DNA of 64,000 nt from NCBI GenBank assembly GCA_009733575.1, contig ML769413.1, positions 303,297 through 367,296 on the forward strand, given 5' to 3'. Made by a program: the position numbers and the translations under genes. Positions 20,908 through 31,339 of this stretch are shown here, piece after piece; the first letter of the stretch is position 1; each line of letters begins with the position of its first letter. The notes beneath the pieces are model-generated. The model saw only the letters and a program-made list of their open reading frames with translations, did no database searches and was not told the DNA's origin. Origin of the DNA: Gymnopus androsaceus JB14. Its lineage: Eukaryota > Basidiomycota > Agaricomycetes > Agaricales > Omphalotaceae.

Positions 20908-21420
20908 AAACTTGCATAGGATTTAATCGATGACTACTTGTATCGATAAAATAAAATACTTACGTTTCATGGAGGAAATGTCAGTGGATTTCATTATACT
21001 GGGAATACAACTTGGCCAGCTGAGGTCTATTGGTACTAACATTCCTCAGTCGATTTGTGCCACATCAAGAGAGATAAGCGTTACCTGGAGGGTACAGACA
21101 TGTCTTGCAGGGAGAATACTGCAAAGAGTATGAAGATGTAGGTGGGGCCCAGAAGAGTCCGGGACACTGTTATATAGGACTGGAAACAGACCTTACCATA
21201 CTCTTTTGCAAGGTTAATGGAAGGATGACGCCTCACCAGGCAATTAAATAACATTAACATGAAAATAACCATGCGGTCCAGTTTTTGTTTTCTCCTTCAG
21301 CCAAAAGGAGTCAGTGTACCCTGGAGATTGACCTTGTGAATAAGCTGATAGTCCGGGAAGGGCGCTATGCGCAGTGTGGCTGTGTGTAGTGTGCTCCTAA
21401 ACTAGACTCACTTAAAACGT

Positions 21421-23170
21421 TGATTATACGGAGTTTTGGATGGATGATGAATTACATGTATCTTAACTCTAATAATCATTAAGGCGTGGTATCGCAACGC
21501 AATCGATGTTTTTGACGGTGTCCCAATCATAATTTTCAAACATCAAAGTCAAAGTCAAAGAGCGACAAGATGAAAAAAGACTGTTCCAGTTGATAGTCTT
21601 GCCGCAGACTCATGGCAGCGATGGTTCTGACACTGTAACCCCTCTCGCACCTTTAGGTGCTTTGGTATAAGTTTGCATGAAATCGATAGCAACTTAATTG
21701 AGTAAATTTCTGACGAAACTCGATCCAAGAATGGGTTGTGAATGGAGTCGAGGTGAATGGAGGCGAGGTATCGGGGTGGAGTTAACTGATTGGTCGTATG
21801 TAAAACCTGCTCTTCCATTGTAGGAATCCGTTTGTAGACCACTGGGAGCCATTCGAGTAGAAAGATCCGTAATTGCCCCCCTTTCCCAAGGAACCATACT
21901 CGAGCCCGGCTCCGTCATTTTGACTTCATACCCAAGGGAGCGGGCTTTATTTGCAAGCCTCCAGTGTATCTCAAGCGTGGAGATCGAGTGGAGATAATCA
22001 ACGATTGGGCCAAGCTGATGAATCTCTCTAATTGTTTCTAAACTCTAAAGTTCCAACGCTGATGGCGAGAAAGAGACTTCTGGTTCATAAGATATTTCCA
22101 CAGGCAGGACGGCGCTAACGAATTCCGAGGTGAGCTACGTCGAAGTGATCTAGTGCTGAAAGACGAAGAAGTAATCTAGGCAGCCTTGGAACAGAGTCAA
22201 CGCATCCTTCGACTGAGCATCGGATTTTTATTTATCTAGAGGGAGTCAGGACCAGCAGGGACGATCGTCCTTAGTGCTGTTCGAACAACGAAAATGCACG
22301 TTATCACATAGCATCGACCGAAATGAATTTACATAGGCGAAATGTGTACGCGGACGGGCGTTCGGGGAATCGGGTGAAGTAAGAGACTCGGAATTTAGCG
22401 CCTTGCTAGACAGTTCAAACGTTGATGGCGTGGAAGGGAATTCTGGTGCATAAGGACGTTACCGCAGTCGGGACAACGCTGACGAATTCCGAGGTGAGCG
22501 ACGTCGAAATGATCTATGTAACCCTGTCAATCAAAGATTAAAGCAGATAAAACAAAGCGTACGATTCCTGGCCTGGTTACTCATGTATTCTTTAGGGCAA
22601 CCATGATAATCGCAAGCGAAATCTCCATTTGGCTGGGTGGCTGAGGGCTCATAGGCGGCAATGGAGAGGATTGATTGAGGTATCTCCAACACGTCCCAAA
22701 GCCAGGCTTCGAAGCCTTGCGGGTGTCCGGAATAGCGCTTAAAGATATCATTATACCACCTGTCCATGGTCAAAGGCTCTCGCAGACCAAACCTTGCATA
22801 GGATTTAATTGATGACTAGTTGCATCAGAGAATAAAATACTGACGTTTCATGGAGGAAAAGTTGGATTTCGTTATACTGGGAATACAACTTGGCCAGTTG
22901 AGGTCTATTGGTACTAAAATTCCTCAGTCAAGGTGTGTCACTTTAGGAGAGAGAGATAAGTGCTACCTGGAGAGCACAGACATTTCTTCCTGTTGAAGGG
23001 ACACTATTTTGGAGAACACTGCAAAGTCTAGTATGAAGATGTAAGTGGATAGGGCCCAGGAGAGTCGGTTTTATACGAAATCTTGCCATGTTCTTTTGGA
23101 AGGTTAATGAACGGATGATGCACCAGGCATTTAAGTAGCATTAACATGAATATAACCACGCGTTTTAGTG
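21421..23170. repeat. Segmental duplication, unit 2
   Basis: Tandem second copy of the segment at 19080-21420, without the hAT-type insertion, and diverged by scattered substitutions and indels. Confidence 0.7.
22400..22767 (-). pseudogene. C2H2 zinc-finger gene, copy 2
   Basis: Minus-strand frame MDRWYNDIFKRYSGHPQGFE from 22767, then IPQSILSIAAYEPSATQPNG and CDYHGCPKEYMSNQARNR to about 22570. A likely intron with donor GTACGC and acceptor GACAG separates the second half, GYIDHFDVAHLGIRQ and CPDCGNVLMHQNSLPRHQRL, ending near 22400. As in copy 1, the halves are in different phases if these splice sites are used. It could be a real gene with a different splice choice; I treat it as probably degenerate. 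Confidence 0.45.
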
Positions 23171-23959
23171 AGTTTTTTGCTCCTTCCGCAGGCGCTGTGG
23201 TCTAGTTAGCGTACCCTGAAGAATGACCCTAATGTTAATAAGTTAATATCTCGGGAAGGTCAAGGACTCGCGCACTGTACAAGAGGTCTCAGGAGTACAG
23301 ATTCATCTCCGAGAATACGACCCGGAATCATAGACTCGAACTAGTCCGTGTAAAGACTTTAGGTGATCAAAGCCGGAAAGGGGAATTTTTTATTTACCGA
23401 GGATTCTTTTTGCGCAGCCTAGATTGTGAGGAGAAACGATTGTCGTCTTCATACCGTGAAGATTTCTTTGACCCAGAATGAGATTGAGCCGTTGGAAAAA
23501 AGATTCTTCCTTCCTCCAGGATATCGTACAGCAGGATTCTCTCTCTGTCTAGTTACCTTATTAATTATATTATTTCATGCTATGATGACGGATGTCCCTT
23601 GTATTTCCATCTCGACCTCCTCCTCCGAGTCGTCATTGTCACTGTCGAACATCGAATCCTGGGTCTTGAACCACAAGCATGTTTTCGTGAAAGAAAATGT
23701 GGGCCTGTATTCGGTTTGAGCTGATAGATTAGAGAATTTGGAAGATATTCTAGAGTGACTGACAGTGATCAATGCCACATTCTTGTGATGTCAAGCGCTC
23801 ACTTATAGACGCCTGCCTCATCTTGTCTTCGGATTTTCGGATGTTTACCTTTGTTTACGAAAAACGACGCCCAAAGGTGAAGTCTACTTGGCAAGGGAAA
23901 TGCGGCATCATTCATCTTTCATCCGACTTTAACTGAATTCTAGCAGGGTAGGCTCTAAA
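23171..23959. other. Intergenic region upstream of SPT3
   Basis: No convincing gene. A 67-codon minus-strand frame at 23575-23778 with an acidic stretch (DSDNDDSEEEVEMEI) exists but has no recognisable relatives and may be chance. Confidence 0.3.
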
Positions 23960-25300
23960 ATGGCCACATCAAAGAAAGCTGCAGATCCTGCAGCTGTAAC
24001 CAAAGACAAAGACTACAAATATACCCAAGAAATATCTCAAATGGTATCCAGAATTATCATCGTTTCCTTCTGTCCTTCAACTAATTGGTAATATGTTCTA
24101 ATAGATGTTCGTTTTCGGAGAAGTTCAGGATCCTATCCCTGATACCGTAAATCTCGTTGAAGATATCGTACGGAGTCAACTCGTTGAACTGGTTAGTCCT
24201 TCAACCAGTTCCAACCCTCAACCTCATTCGATACATTGCTGTAGATCATCCAAGCTAGAGGGCTAGCGACGCGCCGAGGAGCACGATATCTCTCCGCTGA
24301 AGATCTTATATTCCTCATTCGTCACGACAGAGGCAAAGTCAACCGTCTTCGAACATATCTTTCGTGGAAAGATGTTCGAAAACATGCGAAAGACTCTGAT
24401 AATGCTGCTGGCGGTGGCGGGGTTGAGGAAGCTATTGAGGAAGGTGCCGATGGTGCGTTTTTGGAGTTGTGGTTGATGTTCGTTGTTTTGCTGACGGCCT
24501 TTGGTAGACAAGCTAGCAGCGAAAGCGCAGAAGATTACTATCAAATTGCCTTGGGAGATTACGACGCTTTATTCTGAAGTTTTAAAGCAAAGTGGGCATC
24601 AGTCCGATGATGAAGAGGACGAGGATGATATTGAAGCACACGAGGCCTCAATTCAACGTTCTGAAGGTGCGCACTCGTCTCCAGATCCATCTAAACTGTG
24701 ATGCTAACTTCTGTCTTCCAGGAAGCTGATGATGCTACTCGGCAAATGACGAGAGAAGAGTACCAACATTATGCAGACTGTCGGCAGGCTACATTCACCT
24801 ATCGCAAAGGTACGTCTCTGGTAGGGCTGCAAAGTCGAGCAATATCTAATTCTTGCCTCACAGCCAAACGTTTTCGCGAATTCCTCAACCTCCCCTCCCA
24901 TCTCGACCTCCGCTCAAACGACGACACGGTCGACATTGTCGGCTTTCTCGCCTTCGAAATGGTTCGGTCCCTAACTCTCGCTGGTCTTTCCGTTAAAAAG
25001 TCTCTCGAAGAAGCCTACCACAGGGAAGATTACTCGTCTCCTGTATTAGGAAAGCGCAAAGTGAATGGGGTCAGTGGGTCTGTAGAGAAGAGGCGTCGGG
25101 AAGATTCGCCAGATAGAGACGAGTACACGATGCCAGTGAACTCATTGTTTCTTCCGCCTCCTGAAGCGCGTACTGCGCTGAGACCGGAACATATACAGGA
25201 TGCGTTCTCGAGAATGCAAGGTGAATGGGCTCATCGTCGTTCAGCGGGAATGCATAATTGGAGAGGAGGACTTGTTCGGACTAGGGTTTCATTGATTTGA
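23960..25300 (+). CDS. SPT3: Spt3, SAGA complex histone-fold subunit
   Basis: Six exons: 23960-24043, 24105-24191, 24245-24443, 24508-24666, 24726-24809 and 24864-25300, giving 349 residues with every junction in frame. The N-terminal histone fold reads [20 protein letters not shown], then [20 protein letters not shown] and [13 protein letters not shown], the signature of Spt3/TAF13-type proteins. The C-terminal half has the second histone-fold-like region ([10 protein letters not shown]..., [19 protein letters not shown]), followed by the conserved [16 protein letters not shown] tail. Spt3 is the SAGA subunit that contacts TATA-binding protein and regulates initiation in the nucleus. The start is the first ATG in frame with the fold. 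It is the first of three same-strand genes with ATG29 and DDI1. Confidence 0.93.
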
Positions 25301-25504
25301 GGGCTTTTGTATCTTTTTTCTGTTGTAGCATGTATTTAGGCTGGATGTATGTATGTATGTAGAATGTACAGTATGTAATTTATTGCTCTGGCGCTACTCC
25401 CACGTTACAATTCAACAGTTACACGCTCACTATGCAGAGGTGCAGGTTGACCCTGTTGTACGAGCTTGTCCTGATAGGATACTAGAGTCCCCGACGTTCA
25501 AACC

Positions 25505-27004
25505 ATGTCTGCTCAGAATGTCCGAGTCGTTGTTCGACTACCTTATAATCGGCCTGCAAATCATGAAGATCAGATTGCTGATCCACCCAGAGTCTGTCAT
25601 ATATTTCTTACTTTGCGAGTCTTTTCAAGCTTATATGCTCTGTCTTTCTAGGTGGAATGGGGTCCTGAAAAGGCAGATATATTGTGGAAAGTGATAGAGA
25701 AATCGAGGACTAGTGACAGCGGAGGTGCAGATTGTGAGTCTTTCTTTATTACAACCTGCCCTTCAAATTCAAGCCCGGTTAGGGAAAGGACTTGCAGCGC
25801 ATCTTGAAGTACCGCTACCATATCTACTCTACAGGGTACACGCTCGATACCAAGAAGACTTGCGGGGACTACAGGATATTCCGGGAGTTTCGAGCCCTAT
25901 TTCTCCCAATGTGCCTTTTGGTGGACCCTTTGGGGAACCTTCAACAGATCAGCAAACTCCAAATCTCCCTGGACGAACGCTGAGCCGTTTGATTATAGGA
26001 GGAAGCCATGCACGGCTCTCGCCTTCCTTGGGTCGTGGATCGACTCCATTAGGTATCCGCGCAAGGCTCAATTCCATTGGGCATCGAGACAGCTCATCTT
26101 CATCGTCGTTGCGCCCACGAAAAGGAACAGCTTCCTCCTCCACGCTTACGCTGCAAACTCCGGTTGCGAGGAAACCTATTCATCATCTACCTATCGAACG
26201 TCCTGCATCTCCGGCGTCTTCTGAAGAAGATGAAATGGATTCAGATGACGATGAAATGCTCAAAGAGGAAGAGTCGGAACGGGATGCAGAAGAGCAGGAG
26301 GCTCTCGACAGAAAACTGGCCGATTTGCAGAAGATGATGACAGGAGAGAAGCTAGGACTTGTTAGTGTCGGAAAGAAGCAGGGACGACAAGTGGCCAAGC
26401 AGAGTCGAGAGTATGACCGGGGAAGAAGCGATCTTAGCGCCAGTGCTGCTTTAAATCGGAGTATACACCAACACAACCACCATTACAATGCTTCTCTGTC
26501 TAGTCAAAGCAATAGTGCAAGCGTGTCAAGTGCGGGCTCACCTCAAGGCTCTTTACCCGAGATACCTTCCCCAACAGCAGATTCGTTGCCGCATTCTCCA
26601 GAGTCTCGTTCACCCTTGCGAAGACATATGTCCCCGACAAAGTCGTCGAGTCCTCCTGCTTTGTCTCCCAGAAGTGCTTTGGGTCAGTCTCATCGCATGT
26701 TCGGACCTGGTGCACACGATAGGGATGGCTCGGAAGCGTCAACAGGAAGTTTTAGTGATATTAGTGGTATGCTATATCTGCTTTGGATATTTCGAAAACT
26801 GACATTATCACGTATAGATGCCAGTCTGTCTGCGAGTGCTTTGGACAGTGCTTTATTGTCTGCGAATATTCGAGGGACTGGTTCGAGGCTGTGAGTATTT
26901 TGCCTCCCCCCTTACTTTTCTTTGGTCCTCAAGTGTTCTCTAGTTCTGCGTATGCTCGAAGTCGATTTGGTACTAGTTATCGGACAACTGGAACGCCTCA
27001 TTAG
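25505..27004 (+). CDS. ATG29: Atg29-like autophagy protein
   Basis: Five exons: 25505-25591, 25652-25733, 25783-26766, 26818-26890 and 26944-27004, giving 428 residues. The first 80 residues match the Atg29 N-terminal domain: VVVRLPYNRP, DPPR-VEWGPEKADILWKVIE, DW-KGLAAHLEVPLPYLLYR and ARYQEDLRGLQ. The rest is low complexity, Ser/Pro-rich, with an acidic stretch (EEDEMDSDDDEM) and a short coiled coil. Atg29 works with Atg17 and Atg31 as a scaffold at the pre-autophagosomal structure in yeast, and basidiomycete homologues are longer with disordered tails. The gene begins 204 bp after SPT3 ends and stops 252 bp before DDI1 on the same strand. The second donor is GTGAGT; the first is a weak GTCTGT. 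Confidence 0.88.
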
Positions 27005-27256
27005 TCGCGGGATGTTGTGCCCGAGTACTTGGTCGATGTATGAAACCCAAAGACGATTAGATTAGTAGTGAATGTATTATAGCAATAACATTTTTTATAC
27101 AATGTCCCGATGCGGAAGAAAATCCTTCGAGTAGCTTCGAGGACATTCACCGGACCGGCTCCGAAGGATTTACGCGATGCCTTTGTTCTGTACAGTCATA
27201 TAACCTTCCATTCAACTACCACCATCACAAGCAAAGCGCCACGAAATAATCTAGCT

Positions 27257-28894
27257 ATGAATCTCACTTTTGTAACCGACATTGGAGACACTTTCTCTCT
27301 CGAAATCGATTCAGACATGGAGCTAGAAACGGTCTTGGTACTGTTGGAAGCCGAAGTCAGCTTTATTCTTTATGATTATATCCATTATTAAGTTATCTTT
27401 CAGTCTGGAATTCCAACCGCAGACCAATCCGTCTCGTACGAAAACAACGATCTAACCGCTTCCCCCTCTTCACTCAAGCAAACTCTCCGCCAACTAAATA
27501 TTCCCGATTCCGCAATGCTGGGCCTTCGAAGAAAAGCCATGATTGCTCCCTCTGGTCAACCAATCGACCACGACGCAGAAACCATGCGGTTACAACTCCT
27601 CGGTGACCCCAACTTGATGGCTCAAATCGAGCAAGCCCAGCCAGAATTCGCGTCTGCAGCTCGAAACGACCCTGCTCGGTTCGCTGAGCTTTTACGACAA
27701 ACGAGATCGCAGCAGCAGGCAGCGGAATTAGCAGCCAAGGAGGAACTTAGCCTTTTGAACGCAGATCCATTTGATGTAGAAGCTCAACGTAAGATTGAAG
27801 AGAGGATTAGGCAGCAGGCTGTTCTTGATAATATGGAACACGCGATCGAGTATAGTCCAGAGAGCTTTGGGAGGGTGACGATGTTATAGTCGGTACAGCC
27901 CACTTTCTGTTGCGTCTTTGTAACTGATCTTTCGTGACAGCATCGATGCGGAGGTCAATGGAACAAAAGTGAAGGCCTTTGTGGATAGTGGCGCTCAACA
28001 AACTATCAGTGAGTAAAGCATGCAGTGTATTTCGTTCATCTTATTCATACATGGGTAGTGTCTCCCGAGCTCGCAGAGAGTTGCGGGTTAGTGAAATATC
28101 CTTGTTCGTTATAGGTAGATTCTGACATTCTCTCTAGCATCATGCGTCTTTTGGACACTCGATTTTCCGGTATAGCTCGCGGAGTGGGTACTGCCAAGAT
28201 TCTCGGACGCGTGCACTCGAGTCAGTTCAAAGTGGCAGACTTGCATCTACCGTGTAGTTTTACGATCATGGAGGTCCGTCCTTCGTTTTATTTGCCTTGC
28301 GTGATGACTGAACTGAGCTATTGCACCATAGGGCCGTGAGGTCGACCTGCTTCTCGGTCTCGACATGCTCAAGTCTTACCAGGCCTCCATCGATCTAGAA
28401 AAGAATGTCCTTCGAATTCAGGGGAGAGAAATTCGTTTCCTGTCGGAACACGAACTTCCCGACAAAGCAAGAGACCCTGCAGGGGAAATTCCACCTTCCA
28501 CCTCTAGTAGTGGTGCCGGTAAGAACCCTCTTGTGCTTGAATTCATTTAGGATATCGTAACTCACTTGCTATCGCGATTCAATTAGGTCCATCCACGGGA
28601 ACCGGAACCCAGCCATTCCCAGGTAGTGGCAACGCATTGGGCGGAGCACCAGCACCAAGACTAGCCACAGCGGGCGCAACAACACCTGGAGCATCGAACA
28701 TCCTCCCTCCCGGTCACGCATCCAGACCTCCCACAACACCATCCGTCTCCTCAACTTCCTCCCGCGCTCCTTCTTCACATCCAGAATCCAATATTGCGAT
28801 CCTCATGGACCTTGGTGCGACGCGGGAAGTGGCGATATCAATGTTGAACGCTGCAGGAGGGAATGTAGATGCTGCAGCTAGTTTGATGTTTTGA
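27257..28894 (+). CDS. DDI1: Ddi1, ubiquitin-like/retropepsin-like/UBA shuttle protein
   Basis: Seven exons: 27257-27355, 27404-27888, 27941-28008, 28059-28086, 28138-28273, 28332-28518 and 28587-28894, giving 436 residues. The N-terminus is a ubiquitin-like domain ([20 protein letters not shown]). The middle is the retropepsin-like aspartyl protease with the catalytic [11 protein letters not shown], the conserved [19 protein letters not shown] flap region and [13 protein letters not shown]. The C-terminus is a UBA domain ([20 protein letters not shown], then [12 protein letters not shown]). Ddi1 delivers or cleaves ubiquitinated clients and acts with the proteasome. The catalytic DSGA is intact, so protease activity is plausible. 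Several donors are weak (GTCAGC, GTCGGT), yet all junctions keep frame. Confidence 0.95.
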
Positions 28895-29085
28895 CCGCGG
28901 TTGTTGGCGGACGGGTGTGACGAAAGTATGATAATGCTGGTTTACAGTAGAAGAAGCAAAAAAAAAGGTTATGTACATAGTCGACTGGGTTCTCTGTCAT
29001 GTACTTTTGCTACCATTTGGTTATTTTAACGATAAATGCAATTACTGTAAGTTGAAATAATTATTTTATGTAAATACAGTGTCAT

Positions 29086-29180
29086 TCCAATGTGGTGTAG
29101 TGGCTAACATTGCTGTCTTTCATAGACCTTGTGTAGTGACTGTTGCACAGCAGCCCGGGGTTCGATTCCCCGCATTGGAA
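29086..29180 (+). tRNA. tRNA-Glu(UUC) with a 23-nt intron
   Basis: The acceptor stem TCCAATG (29086-29092) pairs with CATTGGA (29173-29179), with discriminator A at 29180. The D arm contains GTGTAGTGGCTAAC and the T arm GGGTTCGATTCCCC. The anticodon stem GCTGT pairs with ACAGC (29147-29151), and the anticodon TTC is at 29119-29121. The intron 29123-29145 lies one base 3' of the anticodon, the canonical place. The mature length is 72 nt. Confidence 0.93.
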
Positions 29181-29385
29181 ATGAGCTAAGGCTCGGGAAT
29201 TGCATGTTTTTTCAACTCAATTATCATTCGCATCCATTTTGCGGTGTCTCCAGTGTGTCTCCACATTGAAATGTCTTTTTTCAAGAACCGCCACAGCTGC
29301 TTATAACGACTTACTAATAGGGTGATTATACGTACTTGTACATATTGCGAGAACAAAAAGAAGAAAAGCAGGATGAGTATAGCTC

Positions 29386-30961
29386 TCAATTCAAACCCAT
29401 TCCTTTTCTGATAGCGTCCAAGAGAATATCACCTTTGGAATCGCCCCCTGCCTCCCACATCCCAAACCCAGCAAGTTCCTCCTTCTTGATAAACTCACCC
29501 TTAGCGTTGAATGATTCGGCGTTGTCATAAGAGACCATGATCTCGGTGTTTGGATTATAGACATAAGGCTGGAAGTAGTCGTAAGTAAAAGGCTGCTAGA
29601 CCAAAGCTAGCCGTGCGTACCGTCTTACTGCAGGAATCGAAACGGTAGAAAATTCCGCTCTTATTCTTCCCTTTATCGTCAAGGAAACCACCGTCGATTA
29701 ATCCCCAAAAGGTAAAATCTGAAATGGTAGTTAGACTGAAAAAGCGTTCAACAACAGGTAGATCCTGAGCTCACCTCCTCCGTACGGCTGATCTTCACCA
29801 CAAGCGTCAGGACCGTTGCCATCCCAAGAATCTCCCTTCGGATGGGCAGAACTGTCAAAAGTACAATACGCAGCAAGCTCCTTGGGATCGGAACCGGGGA
29901 CAAAGGCATTTTCATGGGTCACTTTGAACGAATGACCATACGCAGGAACTCCGAGCACGATCTTCTCTGGGGGCATACCAGCATTCTTCCAATTCTCCGC
30001 AGCAGAAGCGGCAGAGCCAAACTGGTTATTACTGGACGCGCAGTTATCATACAAGGGCGCGTTAGGACCAACGGAGGTACTCCAGGGACCCCAGAGATCG
30101 TACGGCATAATTGCAATACTTGTTAAGACCTTCGCGAAGGAAGACACGTCTGTGATAGGTTTACCGTCAGGGCCATGGAAAGGAGTGATACCGGTAGCGG
30201 CGGATAGGATGAATTCATCACTGCGGAGCTCTTTGCGAAGATCTTCAAGAAAGGTACAATAGTTTTTGGTATCGTCTGGGTTGATTTGATTGCAGCCAAT
30301 CCCTTGTTGATTAGGATACTCCCAACTAAAAAGTAAGACGTTGATTAAAGTATGCATATATGCAAAGGTTAAAATTCGTACTCGAAGTTGATCCCGTCCA
30401 AGTTGTACTTGTTCACGAGTTCTAGCAGAGAGTCGACGAATGTCTTGCGATTTTCCTCGGATGCGACGCAAGGTGAAAAGTAAATGGATCCTGCCCATCC
30501 TCCGACAGCCACTAAAGCTTTCACTTCCTGTACATTCACGTTAGAAACACGAGTGGCAACAGACTAGATAATACATACATGTTCGTGAGCTTGCTCGACA
30601 AAGTCGCGTAGAAGCTTTTCGTTGGGCAGAGGAGCGAGCTGACAGGACTCGTTTACAGTACTGTAAGCAGATTATGAGCGCAGAAAAATGAATCGCTAGG
30701 TCGAAACGCGTACACAAAAGAATACACCATCTGCGTGTATTTACTCCAGGTTACGCTGGACAAGCCAAAAGAGGACGTCGCGTCGGTATGCCAGTTAGCG
30801 AACCAGGCAATAGCGAGCTTCCGGTCGTTGGTCGCGTCCAAGAGCGAGCGGGCATGGGCATGATGTTCGTGAAGTCGATGATGATGATCATGGAGATCTG
30901 ACGCTTTGACGAGCAAGGAAATCGAAAGAAAAATGAGAGAAAAAAGAGCTGCAATATTCAT
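29386..30961 (-). CDS. Secreted GH18 chitinase
   Basis: Minus-strand exons 30961-30714, 30660-30579, 30527-30382, 30325-29775, 29718-29621 and 29592-29386 give 443 residues. The start is the ATG at 30961 because it opens a signal peptide (MNIAALFSLIFLSISLLVKA); an upstream in-frame ATG would bury it. A His-rich linker follows, then the GH18 TIM barrel: KLAIAWFANWHTD, VKALVAVGGWAGS, the active-site strand DGINFDWEYP (formed across the exon 3/4 junction, catalytic Glu present), NYCTFLEDLRKEL, LSAATGITPFHGPDG and IAIMPYDLWGPW. GH18 enzymes cleave beta-1,4-linked N-acetylglucosamine. It may remodel the cell wall or degrade external chitin. No chitin-binding module is visible. Confidence 0.92.
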
Positions 30962-31339
30962 GATCACGGCGGTCAAGAAGAGAAAAGGCGAAGAAGAAAC
31001 GGGCAGTTCCGACGCGTTGACGTTGAGAAAATTATCAGAGAAGCGTTCAACTCCGATGAGGATCTCGCGATCGGCGCTTACGTTCTCCGCCTTCCAACTG
31101 CTCACGCAGATTTTCTGTGTTTTTGAAAAGATCTGATAAATTAGATATATAAATGAGTGTTATGTACTGAGAATCCATGACCAGTGGTAATCTCCCGGAA
31201 ATCAAAAAGAAATGAGTGGTCGAAACAGCACCAGTCCCGTTTCAAAGCAAAGCAAACGAAGTAAGTAAGAACTGCAGAACGTGTCTTGTAGCCAAGTTCT
31301 TCTTTTGATTTTCGACCCAAAGCGGACAGTCATCCGCGT
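30962..31339. other. Intergenic: chitinase promoter side and bestrophin 3' side
   Basis: No gene. An AT-rich tract (gataaattagatatataaat near 31132-31152) lies about 170-190 bp upstream of the chitinase ATG and might include its core promoter. Confidence 0.3.

Larger units (their letters stand above)
19080..21420. repeat. Segmental duplication, unit 1 (3' end of F-box gene plus zinc-finger gene)
   Basis: From 'tgattatacggagttttgg' at about 19080 the sequence reappears from about 21421, and the shared order continues through the 'gcgtggtatcgca.cgcaat', 'gctgttcgaac.acga' and 'gaattccgaggtgagc' blocks and the zinc-finger gene to about 21300. Unit 1 carries an additional hAT-type MITE. Confidence 0.7.

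Noticed and set aside
23575..23778. 67-codon acidic frame upstream of SPT3
   Set aside because: Too short, no recognised relatives and no supporting splice or promoter signal.
30361..30400. Apparent mutation of the GH18 catalytic motif to DGINFEYEYP
   Set aside because: This is an artefact of reading through the intron; correct splicing of 30382 to 30325 gives DGINFDWEYP.
30653..31105. 150-codon minus-strand frame starting upstream of the chitinase signal peptide
   Set aside because: Its first 48 residues would bury the signal peptide; the ATG at 30961 is the better start, and the frame beyond 30714 is intron.
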